Assembly (NCBI GenBank): GCA_011799875.1
Contig: CM022303.1
Location: 70,333,680 to 70,397,679, forward strand
Direction: 5' to 3'
Length of the DNA: 64,000 nucleotides
From: Thinopyrum elongatum
Lineage: Eukaryota; Streptophyta; Magnoliopsida; Poales; Poaceae
Shown one piece after another: positions 1 to 12,520 of the stretch. The position numbers were made by a program, and so were the translations under genes. The notes beneath the pieces were generated by a model. That model did no database searches. It saw nothing but the letters and a program-made list of their open reading frames with translations, and had not been told where the DNA came from. Position 1 is the stretch's first letter, and each line of letters opens with the position of its first letter.

Positions 1-450
1 AAACATTTTGCAGGGCATAAAGGAAAACTGGGAGATCAATTACATACTATATAGCAAGCGAACAACTTTGCCAGATGAATTGCGGTGGTGTCGTCGTTAC
101 AACTTCAGAGCCCACCAACAGGCGCACCAGGTCAGGTCAGGTCAGGCGAGTCGCTCTCCCCACAACACACCACCACTGCTAGCTATGGCTGGCTGGGTTG
201 TTTTGCTTCTCTAGCTGTACAAAAAGGGACCGACGATCTCCGCACAGCGACGAGCAGCTAAGGAACTACGTTGAGCCGTGCAACAGAGGCCGGGAATGGG
301 GGAAATCGGGCTGGTCTCTGGGAGCAGCAGCAGAAAACTGGCCGATGCCGGAGATCGCCGGGAGGGCGCCTTAACGGCGAATAATGTATCGCTTCATCCA
401 TCTTGTTAGACTTAGAGTCGGAGTCCTACTCCAAAATTAGACGCTTTAAC

Positions 451-3400
451 CTACAAGGTGTGGAGAAGGGCAGTGTCAATATGCAAACCCAAGTTGCAAC
501 GTTTTCGATCTGAACAAGAAATCATACTGTTGTAATGTCTGTACACTTTTACTACTCCCTCCAATCCAAATTAATCAATGCAGTTTTAGCATAACTTTGT
601 ACTAAAGTTATGCTAAAGCTGCGCCGATTAATTTGGATCGGAGGGAGTGGCTCGGTTAAATTCTTGTCGTCATGAAGAGGAAATGGAATCGATCATGAGA
701 TGCAGTACGAGAAAGTATGCCTTGGGAGAAACAGAGGAAAAACATGTTTACCTTTGTGCAGGCTGTCAAAGAGAACTGTATGATGTTTTTCCTGACTAAA
801 GTCGGTCTGAAAACAATTTAAAAAGTGTGAGGTTGTAAATGCAATTCAGCAAAAAAGTGAGAAGCGACCTATAAGTAATAACAGCAAGTACCTTACCAGG
901 TAGTTAAAGATACCGCTTACTAGAGCTAGCAATGAATAGCACCAATCATGTTCTCTTTGCAGTCCTTGCAATAAAAAGAGAGGAGATATTTCAGCACTTT
1001 GAATTCAGATTAGATGGAAAGGAATCGCAAACACGAAATGAAAGGTAAGCAGGTGAATAACCTTGGTGGTGATATAATTTGGGCGTTCACTGGTCTGGCG
1101 GCCCATGGTACGGCAGGCTTCGGTACTTAAAGAAAGCTGCCAGAATAATATGCGTCGATGTCAGAGTGAACAGCGAAGTAATTTGAAGGTGATCCATTTT
1201 TATTTTATCAGTAAATACCTTGTTAAAGAGTTCGGATAATGGAGGCTGCTTGCTCTTCCGGCTTGTTGACAAGTTGAATTCCTAGGATTGTCAACCAGAA
1301 GACATGGATAATTTTGATAAATGGAAGGACAAAAGAAAAAACAGATGAAAGAATATGGCGACAAAGCGAACCTTAGGCACCGTAGGATTTCTTTTGGCAG
1401 TTTGAAATACACCGATGTCTCCTCTGCTTGCCAATATCTGTTGAAAGGAGAAAAATACGACGATCATTGGTGCATCTGTTGTCTGAACTAACTATATGAT
1501 AAGAACCATCCTATATTTATTACGTAGTCGTTCATTATGCAACTTCTGCTCCAAATGGATTTGTCACATCAATGTAAAGCAATTTAACACCAAGAACATA
1601 AATTGTTCATCAAAATATCATTTCAATAGCCAATAGGGCACTCTGGAATGTACCTGTCGAAACTAGAAGCTTTGACTGAAAACTAGCTCACAAATAAATA
1701 TACAAGACCTGTACAGGGCAGATACCTTTTTATCCAGTGGCAGAGCTTTAAATTTAAACGTGCCTGTCGTGCCATCTCGGTCATCTTCTGATGTTTTATC
1801 AATGCTGTTAGCAGACAACAAAGAAATAGATATTGTCACTTTATTCCCAAGTTTCAGTGTTTTTTCCAAAACTATATGCAAGACCTTATCAGCCCTTATC
1901 TAGATCAAGACAACTCTGCCTTGAGAAACACTAGAACAACAGAAATATTTATAAGACCTCATCATAAGCAATATATTCTTCCAAATTGAATATCATATAG
2001 GATAGATTAGAATTTAGGTAACTGGTAATGTAACTGCAACCAAGGCAGAAAATAAGAAGCAAGCTTACTTGTGAAGACTAGTTGCACGGTTAGATGAACA
2101 CACTGGCGTTTTTGGTGCAACATTGACATGTTGTACATTTGCATGCTGATGAGCCCGAAAAGGTTGCACGACCTGATTGAAGAGAAGTTCTGAATGTTGA
2201 CTCACAAGAGCGTGTATAATATAAAAGAAAGACAATAAATAAGGCATGGTGCAATCTGATATCCCTCCACCTAAATGTGGGAAGTGACCGTTGTAGTACA
2301 GCACATTGGTTCAACTGCCGAGGGTAAATAGGAACAAACTGAACAGCTTTAGGCTTTAGCCACAGAATTAGACGCAAAATAGTGAACAAGCCACAAAGAC
2401 AATTAAGGCAAAGCTAATTACAAGCTATGGTGTACGAGTACAGCTACCATGAAACATTGATATACCTAACCTATGTTCTCTGCAGATCCTTACATTTATC
2501 TGTTTCATGGGAAAATAGAACATCAGCGAAACCACTCCTGAACTGTTCGACTATCAGCCCACAAGAGAAATGTTACTGGAAATATATCTTCAGTTTCCCA
2601 CTAAGTAAGAATATATTCACAGCCTCATAACCTTGTTCCTTGATATAAGAAATTGCATGCGTACAATTCTCCCATGATTGCGAAATTATCTCAGGGAAAA
2701 TGGGCCATAAACCATGGAATGTATCAGTACATGTTAATTGTGGGATTTTGTAGGTTGCTAATATCCGTGCAAGGGTCATGATATCAAGAATCATCTGCCA
2801 ATGAGATTAATGAGGACTTAAACTTGAATATAGATAATCAGCAGTTTTATAGCCTACCTTTCTAGTCAGTGCCGATTGGGTCCTACAAGCAGGTTGTAAA
2901 TCCCGTCTGTTTAACTGCTTTGAATTACTTGGGCTGAAATTTGAAGGTAAAGGTGTGAAAAGGATCATCGCAGAAGTATCTTATGTTCAGGCATCAAAAC
3001 AGAATAGCATGTTAAAATGACTTTACACTGATCTTTGAATCCTTGACCTCTCTGCTCTCAGCTTAGTAGCCAACTCAGGTTCTCTCGGAACTGTAATCTT
3101 CAATTTGGGTAGAACAGTGGCACGATCATAGCAACTGCTCATAACATTCTGCGGGATACATGATAAAGTGACGTCAAGCAAAATTTGAGGCCTTCATTGG
3201 CGTCATATATTTTTAGCATAATACAATATCTTTACAGGACAGTGTACTGCAGAGTGCAACAAACATGAACCTATGACTAGTTGCACATCATGTATTACTA
3301 TATTTTTAGAAGGACAATCAAGTATGCTACTGAAAACATAAGATAAAGTTACTTGACAGGAATAGAAACATATTACACCAACAAAACTATTCAGGATTTA

Positions 3401-6400
3401 AAGAATAAATGAACGGTACAAGAATCAATGTCTTTTATGTCATGCTTCGAGGGCACTTTTACCTTTTCATGGGCCTTGTGAATCAACTCATGTTGATTTG
3501 TAGCAACATCCTGTACCAAAATAAAAGGTAGCTTCAGGATAAAAAAAATGACATGGTTATGCAACAAAAGTGATGCAAATTAGCACCTTCAGTCATTAGG
3601 AACATCTCTAGGGATAAACAACCAATGGCTCAACTATGACGACCAGGCGCACAATATCTACACCAAGCCCCTACGCATATACTGGATAAACTATCTTTCG
3701 TGTACCAGAGTTTAACAGTAACTGTTACCATTAACAAATAACATGTATCAAGCATTTTTCAGTTCAAGTCATGGATTTTTTTTTAAATCAAATCAAGAAT
3801 AATTTACTGAAATTTCACTGAATTGTTGGTACTTCCAGTAACAAACTAAACAACAGTACATCCCAGATTTAGCAGAGAACTTAAATGTCAGTTTTCGCTG
3901 GAAGATAACTAGGGATTACCGTAAATTTTCATGTAAATGCAAGCCTAATCCATGTGATGTGCAGATGCAATACAGAAGACAAACTGTACTTGACTACTGA
4001 CAAGGCACAAATAATCTCATGAGCTACCAAGGATCTTTTCCCTGTGGCAACACTGAAGCCCACAAGTACAGACAAAATTACAAGCACTTGTAGGGGCTAA
4101 ACACTAGGAAAGTTTGTTGCCACAATTCAAGCTGACTTGTAAAGTAGGGAAACACTCGATTCTTCTTGTGCCTGTTACTTTAATCATGCTAAGTGCATTG
4201 ACAAAAAGTTGTACACGAAGTATGATCCTGTAGTTAATTAATATGTGGTCTAAGAAATGAGACGAAGTTTCTTCCCAATACAGAATGGGCTGAAAACAAA
4301 ACCCAAGATGTGTCAATTCAAACCCCCAAAAGGAAGTACTAGCATACCTTGTTGAGATGACCTTTTTCAAGTTTCTGCCTTTTACCAGCTTGTTGAGTGC
4401 AATCATTTGAGCTAATGGTACTTCTGTCACTTCTCACTCCAACTGATTTTTTACTCCTGAAAACAAACAGAATTGAAGGTCACACAGTATACACAGAAAT
4501 AAACACATCCTCCATCTACTCTATATTTCCTATATTCAATGTAGTACAAAGGTATAAATGAAAAGAAATAAATGTGGTGAAACAAGACAAAATGCAGATA
4601 AAGAGAACAGTAAAAGAGAGAGCTCCCCTTTGAAGTAAGACCGCTTGTGAGTTGTGACTGAAGCAAAGCAGGAACCGACATACATGTGTACCAGTGTTAA
4701 CGACAACCTTTTAAGTATGCATGGGTGATTTAATCAAGGGGACAGGTGAATAAACCACATGAGTAGCACAGACATACAAGATTGCTAGTGTGGTTGCTAA
4801 AATTTGAAGCTAAAAGAAACAGCAGACTGCCCATAAACAATAAAGCATAGAAATAATTTTTGTAGTCAACCCTAGAGATTTTCAGAAAATAAATTAGCAC
4901 AAGGAGTCGACATACGGTACAGCATTCTTCACTTCAAGTTGCTTGTGTTGCCTGGCCAATTGACTGGCTGTAGGCTTCATCAGTGTGGACCCCTTGGATA
5001 AACTCCCCTTCACAGCACTTCGAGTGACAGGTTTTCGTTCATTTTTTGATGCTCCATAGCACGGTATCCGTCCTATTTTGCGCAGAGTACACAAAACAAT
5101 TACATTTCATCAAAAAGAGAAAAGACAGAAACCATGGCAGGCTAAATTCCAGAATGATAAACAACAATACTGATCAAATAATTTGATATGCAATGCTCTG
5201 TATTAACAGTAATATATATAAATATGAGCAAAAAGACTTGGAAAGCAAGCAGTGCATCCTAAACATATAGCATAACATATATGTAGGTGACAACTGAATG
5301 ATGTAACAAATCAGCAGATATAAGCATTTGGCTAATTAGTACCTTCATTTGGTACATGTGATCGATATATACTTTGTTCAGTTGCACCAGAAGAACGTTG
5401 AGATGGTTTAGGGCAACGCACAGCCTCTATATCTGCAACTGTGATGCTTCTTAGGTTTGGCAGCCCAAGGTCTTCAGCCAACATCATTGCAATTAACGCT
5501 ATTTAAACAAAAGAGAAATATTAGTTGTATTAACTAGGCAATTAAGGGCAATACAAAATTATAAGAAAAGTACTGTGAGGCTTTAAGGGCAAAATAAAAT
5601 AACACTGCAACACATAATGTTTCCATATAGATCAACAGATATGGCTAAAGTAACTGCACACAGTTTGCGCATTTTTCATCATTTAGTGTTTGCAGTAGAT
5701 GATATGTAAACTCGGTTATAACTACTGTTGAAACTATAATTCTCCCTAGCAAGCACTAATTATGGTTTTATCCTTTTGCTCGTAAGTACGGTTTTACAAG
5801 TATGGAAATAACCAAAAAAAAAATCTGCTGGAAATTAACACATTTCTTGCAACATTTGCAGTTCATCAGGCTTTCAACTGAGGAGGCATCAATAACACAT
5901 TTCTTCTTTTTGTCAGGAAAATATCGTAGTGGCTTGTTTGTCTGACCATCACCCCCTAGCCCCATACATTTGTATCTACCATCAATTGCAATGCTACAAA
6001 CATGGAAACCACTGCTCGCAGCCAATATCCATCTTAAGTACTGACAAATACTTAACCCAGAATGCTGCCATGATACATCATTGGCAAAATTAAACTAAGT
6101 TCCTAGCGTTTCAGAATGGCAGAAAGCATGCTGGTCTAAAAATGTCGAAAACAAGCGTCTTATCTGCACCATTATTGCCCCCGGACCCCAGTGCTCAGAA
6201 AATCACAATAAATGGCTGCGCAATTTTGTCCCTGGTATAAGCCTAAAACCACGCCCAGCAAGTTTCTCCAAATAGGAATAGCGACGCTGCTACTTGGAAA
6301 GGGGAATACGCTACTCCATAATTAGAGTACTACTAATAAATACAAAATTTCCTACTAAATCCATCATGTTGCCCCACCCAATCTCCAGCGTAATGCGCAC

Positions 6401-6816
6401 GCGAAGGGCGTGAGGCGTCAATCAGTTGGCGCATTGCAGGAGCAGAACCCGGAATCGATCGAGTATACTGTATGTAATTTCTCGAATCGTGGAGCAGAAC
6501 AGGAAATATGGAACGCGGGGGAGGGAGGGAGGGAGGGATGGATGGGCGGGGTGGAGGGGGACGTACGGGAGGGCGGGTAGCTGGGGGCGGTGGCGAACCA
6601 GAGCTCGGCGGCGGCGGCCTCGGCAGGGGCCTCGTCCTGCGCCAGGTCGAACCAGCGCGGCGCGTCGTACTCGTAGTCGAGGTCGACCTCGAACCACCGG
6701 ACCTCCATCACCATCACCCCGTCCCCCTCCTCCTCGAACCCCGCGCCGTCGTCGTCGTCGGCGACGGAGCAGGAGGAGGAGGAGGCGTCGCGCATCTCCT
6801 CGTCGTCGCTGTCCAT
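451..6816 (-). CDS. TPX2-like: TPX2-like microtubule/Aurora-kinase-binding protein, 14 exons
   Basis: TPX2 family proteins bind spindle microtubules and activate Aurora kinase. Exons (high to low): 6567-6816, 5343-5498, 4916-5072, 4348-4456, 3463-3510, 3029-3148, 2858-2914, 2069-2172, 1726-1804, 1372-1437, 1219-1281, 1062-1136, 752-806, 451-509. All introns are GT-AG and phases join without a stop, giving about 465 aa. Residues 48-53 read YEYDAP, followed by ELWF (71-74) and YPPSP (80-84), which resembles the Aurora-binding motif of TPX2. Later blocks typical of the family are MKPTASQLARQ (about 167), ITVPREPELATKLRAERSR in exon 6, RGDIGVF in exon 10 and EFNLST (383), the importin-type region. 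The C-terminal TPX2 repeat domain is not seen, so this may be a short or TPX2-LIKE member. The start is the first ATG of the conserved acidic N-terminus. Exon 6/7 has an alternative join. UTRs are not defined. Confidence 0.85.
553..649. mobile_element. Stowaway-type (Tc1/Mariner) MITE in the last intron of the TPX2-like gene
   Basis: The sequence starts TACTCCCTCC and ends GGAGGGAGTG, the classic Stowaway terminal inverted repeats with a TA target; the final A of the right TA is mutated to G. The interior is also palindromic around GTACTAAAGTTATGC. At about 97 bp it lies wholly within the intron between exons at 451-509 and 752-806. Confidence 0.85.
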
Positions 6817-7600
6817 GGCTCGGTCGGCCGGGGGGCCGCGACGCCGCCGGGAGGGGCGGGGCGGATCCGAGGCCGCGGCGGCCGGCGGCCGGCGGGGTGC
6901 TTGTTCGGAGGGGGCGCAGGCGGAGGAGGAAGGAAGGAAGGCTGTTGAGGAAATTTGAAATGCGGGGTCGGAGCACGGAGGAGGAGGAGGAGCAGGCAGG
7001 GCCTGTGCCGGATTTGACCCCCGCGCGTCATTCCCCCGCGCACCCCTGTCTTTCCCGCATTTCACTTCATGAGACAAACAGCGCTGGCAATTACAAAATC
7101 CATCGTGCCCGCACGCGCCGGAAGGAGCGTTACGCAAATTCCGCAGTGACAGAGGGTCGATCTGTAAACTTGGCGTGCTCAGCCACTTTTTGGGCAGCGT
7201 GGGGCCCACGTGACCCGCTCGCCCCCGCCTCGTATCGCCGCGAGGAAAACAAATCCAAACAATAAATGTATTTGGCTGGACGACAGACAGCTCGTCGGAA
7301 AAGAAACGGAAGTCGTATTCGCTCGAGGCCCTGGCGACGGACAGGTGTACGCGTACGCGGCCGGGAGGGGCAGGACCGTACTTTCCGCTGCGGCGCAAGT
7401 CCCTCGGCCTCGGGTGCCGCGGAGAGCATCCGATGCGCGCAGAGGCTCCGCTTCCATTCCCTCGCCTGTCCTCGTATCGTATTCGTATCCCGACCCGGCT
7501 GCACTGCGCATCGAGATACGCATTTCCTTTTTTATTTTGCGGGGCAGCACGTGCGTGCTCCAGTTGTACTGTATACGAAGGAAAATGTACACCCGCTGGC
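6817..7600 (-). promoter_or_regulatory. GC-rich 5' flank of the TPX2-like gene
   Basis: This CpG-rich stretch lies directly upstream of the ATG. Several long open frames on both strands reflect GC composition only. It contains a TTTCCCGC E2F-type site (7051-7058) and a CACGTG G-box (7207-7212). No unambiguous TATA box was found, and the transcription start cannot be placed. Confidence 0.5.
7051..7058. promoter_or_regulatory. Canonical E2F site
   Basis: TTTCCCGC is the consensus E2F-DP binding site of plant cell-cycle genes. It lies about 235 bp upstream of the TPX2-like ATG, which fits a gene needed at mitosis. The link is inferred from motif and position. Confidence 0.5.
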
Positions 7601-9832
7601 GCGCACGATACGCGTGGAGAATGCGACGGGCCGGGCCTGGACTGCTTGGTGGTGGGGCACCGGCTTTTTCGTCACTTGCGTGCGGGGCGGGCTGTGGTGC
7701 CGCCAACGCCTTTTATACGCTTTTTTGAACGCGAGAGCCACCGGCCGGTCTCAGCAACGGTCACAACCGACCGGCGCGGCAGCAGGGTCAGGGTGGGCGC
7801 CCCCTGCCATGTTGCGCGCTTGCCCGTCCCGGTTGGCCTACGACGCTTTTTTTAACACAGCACTCATACACTCACCTTTATGAACACGCACACACACCCG
7901 AATCATGACCGTCGCTACCAAGATCTCGTATACAAGTATATTGTTGTATTGCACCGAGCACGACGATGTGTAGTGCTACGCCGGACGTGCGTGTGTAAAC
8001 GTCGATGCCAAATGCCTACACCTCTCCGACAATGCGTAGTTCTTTTTTCTTTTCGGAAAAACTTCCGACCTGTTTATCAACTATCGGAGAGGCGGACCAG
8101 CGGCGGAAGGCAGAGGAGACCATAATTGCAGGTGCGCCTATGAGCCACGAGATCAAATCATCATACGAACAAGGGCGTATGTATGTATACCCACCAGCCA
8201 TTGTTTGTCTTTTGTTACCGACTTTTCTTCGAATTAAACCTTATTTCGACCTGTCCATCCAGACTCCAAGTCATACTCTACTCCTTTCAAAACAAAACAG
8301 AAGATGCATCCCCAGTAAACACCGCGTCTAAAAATTTAATAATGTTCTTGTCTAGGTAATATCTTGCCTTCATCGATTTCGCACACAAGGAATAGGGATC
8401 TGGGACCAGCCTCCGCCCCTCAACAAGCCAAAATAGCATGGTTAAAATGTACCCTCAACAAAGCTTGCAACAGAGAACTGCCTCCTGGCTTCGCAATGTG
8501 CCTAATGAGATTGCCAACATTGTAATCTCTGACTGTAATCACCTGCGTTGATTAATGAAAGTTCCTTTTCCGTAAAAAAATAAACCATATCACGGAACCT
8601 GAAAACCACATCTGCCTAAGAATTTACTAGACGGACTAGTGCACCCATATTCTTTATTGAACCTTCTCCACACTGGAATCTCATAATCATTTTCAAATAG
8701 TCCTTGTGAAACCTTGTCGGCATTTTGAAGATACCAGTCGTGTAATTTGGGGTGGATTGTGCCAACGATTTGATTAGAATATCCTTTCCTCATACGGCGG
8801 CATATATTTCTACCAATGTCAGCCTCTTTGTTAAGCATGTCTCTATAAATAAAAACCTGCCCGCTTTCGTTCTTCCTGCCTTACTGACCAACCTTAACCT
8901 CAAGCGTCATGATTGGAGCTGCCGAGCGACTCATTCAAGATGTCGTGGTCATCGGGGCCGAGATTGCTCCGAGGCTCGCTCGCGTTGTCGTTGGGGTTGC
9001 CATTGTCGTCGTCGTTGTTGTTATTTCTGCCATTGTTGTTTCCGTTGTCATCACCACCTCCCCCATTGTTGGAGTTGGGGGTGCCAACCATACAGATCTC
9101 ATAAGTCGTGGTGGTTCTTCGTGGGCTTTCCGGGGACTCGCCCGTCTCCTCTTCCATCTCTTTGACTTCATCGTAGGCGCTTTCGAGGACTTCGATCAGG
9201 TCTTTAACCTTTGCGACAAGATGGGTGGTGAGTGGGACGAAAAATTGACCTTTCCTATGGACTCCCAAATCCGATCTTACACGGAGATCGGGTTGTCCAA
9301 AATTGCGAGCTAAATTCGATCTATCATCTCGTTCAGAAGAAGTTTCTCGCGTTCCTCTTGGACTCGATCTGACATTGGGACCAGAGGAAGTTGCTCCAAG
9401 ATCCGATCTGACATGGACCTCGGTTTCTCACACTCCACGACGGCCTGAGCTGACATCTGGACCATTGGAGCTGGCATCGGATCCCGATCTAAGGTCGGGT
9501 CCGATGAAGGATTCTCACACTTGTCCTGAGCCGAATTTAACATCGGGTTCGGGGTGAACGGTCGCGTTGATCCTCGGCTTGCTATGACACCCATCCCGTG
9601 AAGATAAGCTACCCACGGGAATCCGCGGTATACTCCATGCTGCCGAATCTAACGATCCTACCTAGAGCGAAGGATTGGACCTGGCCGAGGCGGCCGGCCG
9701 AGTTGGCGCCAAGAGTGATCCTGCCCAAGACAAAACGATCTGCCCCGTCACGAAGGTACCGATCTGCTTATTGATCTTGACCCCTATCGTACCACGACGA
9801 TCGCATAGCGAGACCTACATGGGCCACCAATG
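7601..9832. repeat. Tandem duplication, copy 1 (uninterrupted)
   Basis: This unit starts CACGATACGCGTGGAGAATG and ends at GCGAGACCTACATGGGCCACC. The same order of sequence recurs at 9895-10368 plus 14864-16543, split there by a Helitron. Copy 2 follows about 60 bp downstream in the same orientation, and a partial repeat of the opening motif occurs at about 9836-9862. The left 560 bp is GC-rich, with no gene recognised. The right part is Gypsy internal sequence. Confidence 0.75.
8590..9594 (-). pseudogene. Gypsy-type internal region fragment (copy 1)
   Basis: Minus-strand frames at 9310-9594, 8900-9268 and 8590-8838 are successive broken pieces of one former coding region, since the same residues occur in the same order in copy 2. 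The middle piece ends in a low-complexity Asn/Gly/Asp tract (about 8960-9070). No protease, RT or integrase motif is present. The retroelement assignment comes from the LTR adjoining copy 2; a gag-like identity is a guess. Confidence 0.4.
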
Positions 9833-9894
9833 ATACATCACACGATACACGTGGAGAATGCGGTCTGCGAGGGCTGGCTGTGGCTGGAGATACA

Positions 9895-10368
9895 TCACAC
9901 GATACGCGTGGAGAATGTGTCGCAGCGGGCCTGGACTAGTGGTGGTGGGGCACCAGCTTTTTCGTCACCTGCGTGCGCGGCGGGGCTGTGGTGCCGCCAA
10001 CGGCTTTTATCCGCTTTTTTGAACGCGAGAGCCACCGGCCGGTCTCGCAACGGCCACCGGCCGGCGCGGCAGCAAGGTCAGGGTGGCCGCCCCCTGCCAT
10101 GTTGCGCCCTTGCCCGTCCCGGTTGGCGTACGCTTTGCGGCCCGAGCCACGCACGTCGCTACCACCATCCCGTATACCGTCGTATTGCACCCAGCGCGAC
10201 GGTGTGTAGTACTACGCCGGACGTGCGTCGGCAAACGTCGATGCCAAATGCCTACACCTCTCCGGTGATGTGTAGTTTTTTTTTTAAACTTCTGATATGT
10301 TCACCAACGGTCGGAGAGTCGGCAGGTCTGCGGAAGGCAGGGGAGACCATAGTCGTAGGTGCACCTAT
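9895..10368. repeat. Tandem duplication, copy 2, left part
   Basis: This matches 7601 to about 8140 with scattered differences and small indels. It stops at CACCTAT where the Helitron begins and resumes at 14864. Confidence 0.75.
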
Positions 10369-10902
10369 TCTCTACTACTATTAAACAAGAAAACATATTC
10401 ATCGCTAAACGCACCCAGCCTAACCTACACATAACTTCCTCAGCCAATTACAGCCCCACGATCAGAATCACTTAATTCTATCTAACCGTTTCAGATTACA
10501 CTAATCATTAGCCAAGAGTGCGTTTACCAATTTCCCCTGGCGGACGATACTCTGCCAAACCCACGTCCTCCCACGCCCGCACAAGTAGTACACACGCAGA
10601 AGGAAACAAAAGGCAGAATCATAAAAGGACACGACGAGTCCGATCCGCATGGATTGTTCAACTACACATAAGAAATAAGCTAAATTAGCGGCAATAAATT
10701 CAATTTGCCCCCATGCCGTTCAGCATTGCCGTCCAGGCGTCCAGCCTGCGCAGCCGGCGAGGCACCCGACGACGGCCGCCACGGCCACAACAACGAATTC
10801 TTCGCCGGCACAGTTGCATGCTCTTCTCTTCGCCAACACGATTCGTGAGGCTTTTAGACGCCGCCGCTGCCCAGACTTCACGAGGCTTTAAGACGCCGCC
10901 GC

Positions 10903-11098
10903 CCAGTCTGTCCAATCGCTGCACCACGCATACGACGACAACATCGTCGACGAAGTCTGTCCCATCGCTGCACTGCGCATACGACGACAACAGCGCCGAC
11001 GAAGTCTGTCCCATAGTTGCACTGCGCATACGATGACGACAGCGCCGACGAAGTCTGTCCCATCGCTGCACTGCGCATGCGACGACGACAGCGCCGAA
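10903..11098. repeat. 49-bp minisatellite, four copies
   Basis: Starts of AGTCTGTCC recur at about 10905, 10954, 11003 and 11052, exactly 49 bp apart. Because 49 is not a multiple of three, each copy shifts frame, and the repeat keeps several minus-strand frames open. These open frames are therefore not evidence for a protein. Confidence 0.9.
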
Positions 11099-11439
11099 GA
11101 ACTGCTCCGCAGGTGCATGCTCATTTTGCCAACATTGATTGCTTTGATTGATCCTGTTGGCATTCATGAATTTATCAAAAACAAGAGTACTTCACATGGA
11201 ATTGTAGGAAGTGTAGGTCTCAAAAAAAAAAATGTAGGAAGTGTAACAGGATGAGTCTTATGGCATGATCCTGTACGTACCTGACCTTAACCTGAAATCG
11301 TACCATGAAGCCTTGGCACATGAGCATGCTACTCACCTCACCTAAAAGCCTCACCAAGCTGCATATGGTTCACCCAATGCTCAGTTAGAAGTAATATGAA
11401 CACAGCAAAAGTCGCACTCTGAAAGTGATCTAGATCCTA

Positions 11440-11665
11440 TTACATTATGCCAGCTACATTACTGCAAATTAAATTCATTTTGGTAGCAGACCTAGATTAA
11501 TAGTATTACACACTACTATATCTGTAGCATTATGCCAAGTATATTATTGCAATTTGAATTCATTTGGGTAGCAGACCTAGATGAATAGTATTACAAACTA
11601 CTACATCATGTTGCATTATTCCAAGTATATTAATGGAAATTGAATTCATTTGGGCAGCAGAGGCA
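11440..11665. repeat. Tandem repeat of about 85 bp, three copies
   Basis: CATTATGCC or CATTATTCC recurs at 11443, 11528 and 11614, each followed by similar AT-rich sequence containing CATTTGGGTAGCAGACC. It lies inside the Helitron and is non-coding. Confidence 0.85.
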
Positions 11666-11954
11666 CCACAAGAAAGTTTTGAAGGTAAACAGTGGGTGGG
11701 AGCTGAACATAAAACTCTACACTGTCTCTATTCCGGTAATACTTCGCATAAAATATAATTGCATGATAACATTCATGACATTCACATGGTTGAAGGACTT
11801 CGTATGGCCCCTACCACTCCCAACGGGACGCGCACCCCTTTCCAGGATATATAAGCAACACCCACTCCCTGGGTAATGATCATAACCCAATAACTCGATT
11901 TCAGTTTTGTTGCTCAACTGCTGAATTGTGTCATGAATTGCAGACCCTAAAGAA

Positions 11955-12520
11955 ATAAAAAGGCAGAGGGATAGAGAGCGGTATGATTGCCGCTGCCAAG
12001 ATCAATGGCCTAACTCATGGAGCATACACACAGCTGACTGTATCACAAGGTAATTATGATCAACTTCATGATATATAGCCCATTTGTATTGCTATATAAT
12101 GGTCTATTCTTCATCTATTCAGACCGTAATGAGATTAAGAATCCGAGGTAAAGGGAGCGGTATGCACAAAATACAGAGGAAATATTAAATCGACAACATC
12201 AAAGCCGCGAGCAAAATGAGCATGTTGTTGCCGTCCTCGATGGCGGTAACATTGTCTCACAAGTGCCAGCTACCAGACAATCGGCGGTCACACAACTGCA
12301 AAACTTAACATGTTCAAGTGGTGCAGTACCAAATTTCAACAGAGACATCCTCGACGAAAACAAGAATATTTATGACAATGATGGGTCCAATTGGTTGCAC
12401 AGAAATGATGCGTACCAGATGCAACAACTTTCAAGGCGAATGACACTCACACAAACATCAGTGAATGAGAACCCCCAACTCAGTACAATCATCAACCTAC
12501 GTATCCCAAGAGTCTTTTGA
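11955..12520 (+). pseudogene. Decayed Helitron replicase N-terminal remnant
   Basis: Around 12145-12220 the plus strand reads an RERYAQ-type basic stretch followed by Gln- and Arg-rich residues. A similar RERY block occurs near 11970. Plant Helitron Rep/helicase proteins often begin with repeated RRERYAQ-like segments. Frame 12263-12520 continues for 85 codons. No Rep HUH motif or helicase motif was found, so only the extreme N-terminus could be represented. The assignment is tentative. Confidence 0.35.

Noticed and set aside
2573..2794. Minus-strand open frame of 73 codons between TPX2-like exons 7 and 8
   Set aside because: Flanking exons already join in phase 0 with family-like sequence; this frame has no TPX2 similarity and an intron-like base composition.
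6418..7398. Long GC-rich open frames around the TPX2-like first exon on both strands (up to 326 codons)
   Set aside because: Only the minus-strand part 6567-6816 continues in phase through conserved exons. The other frames are GC-composition shadows rich in Arg/Gly/Pro without motifs.
10700..11170. 155-codon minus-strand frame in the Helitron
   Set aside because: It is produced by the 49-bp tandem array, which changes frame in every unit.
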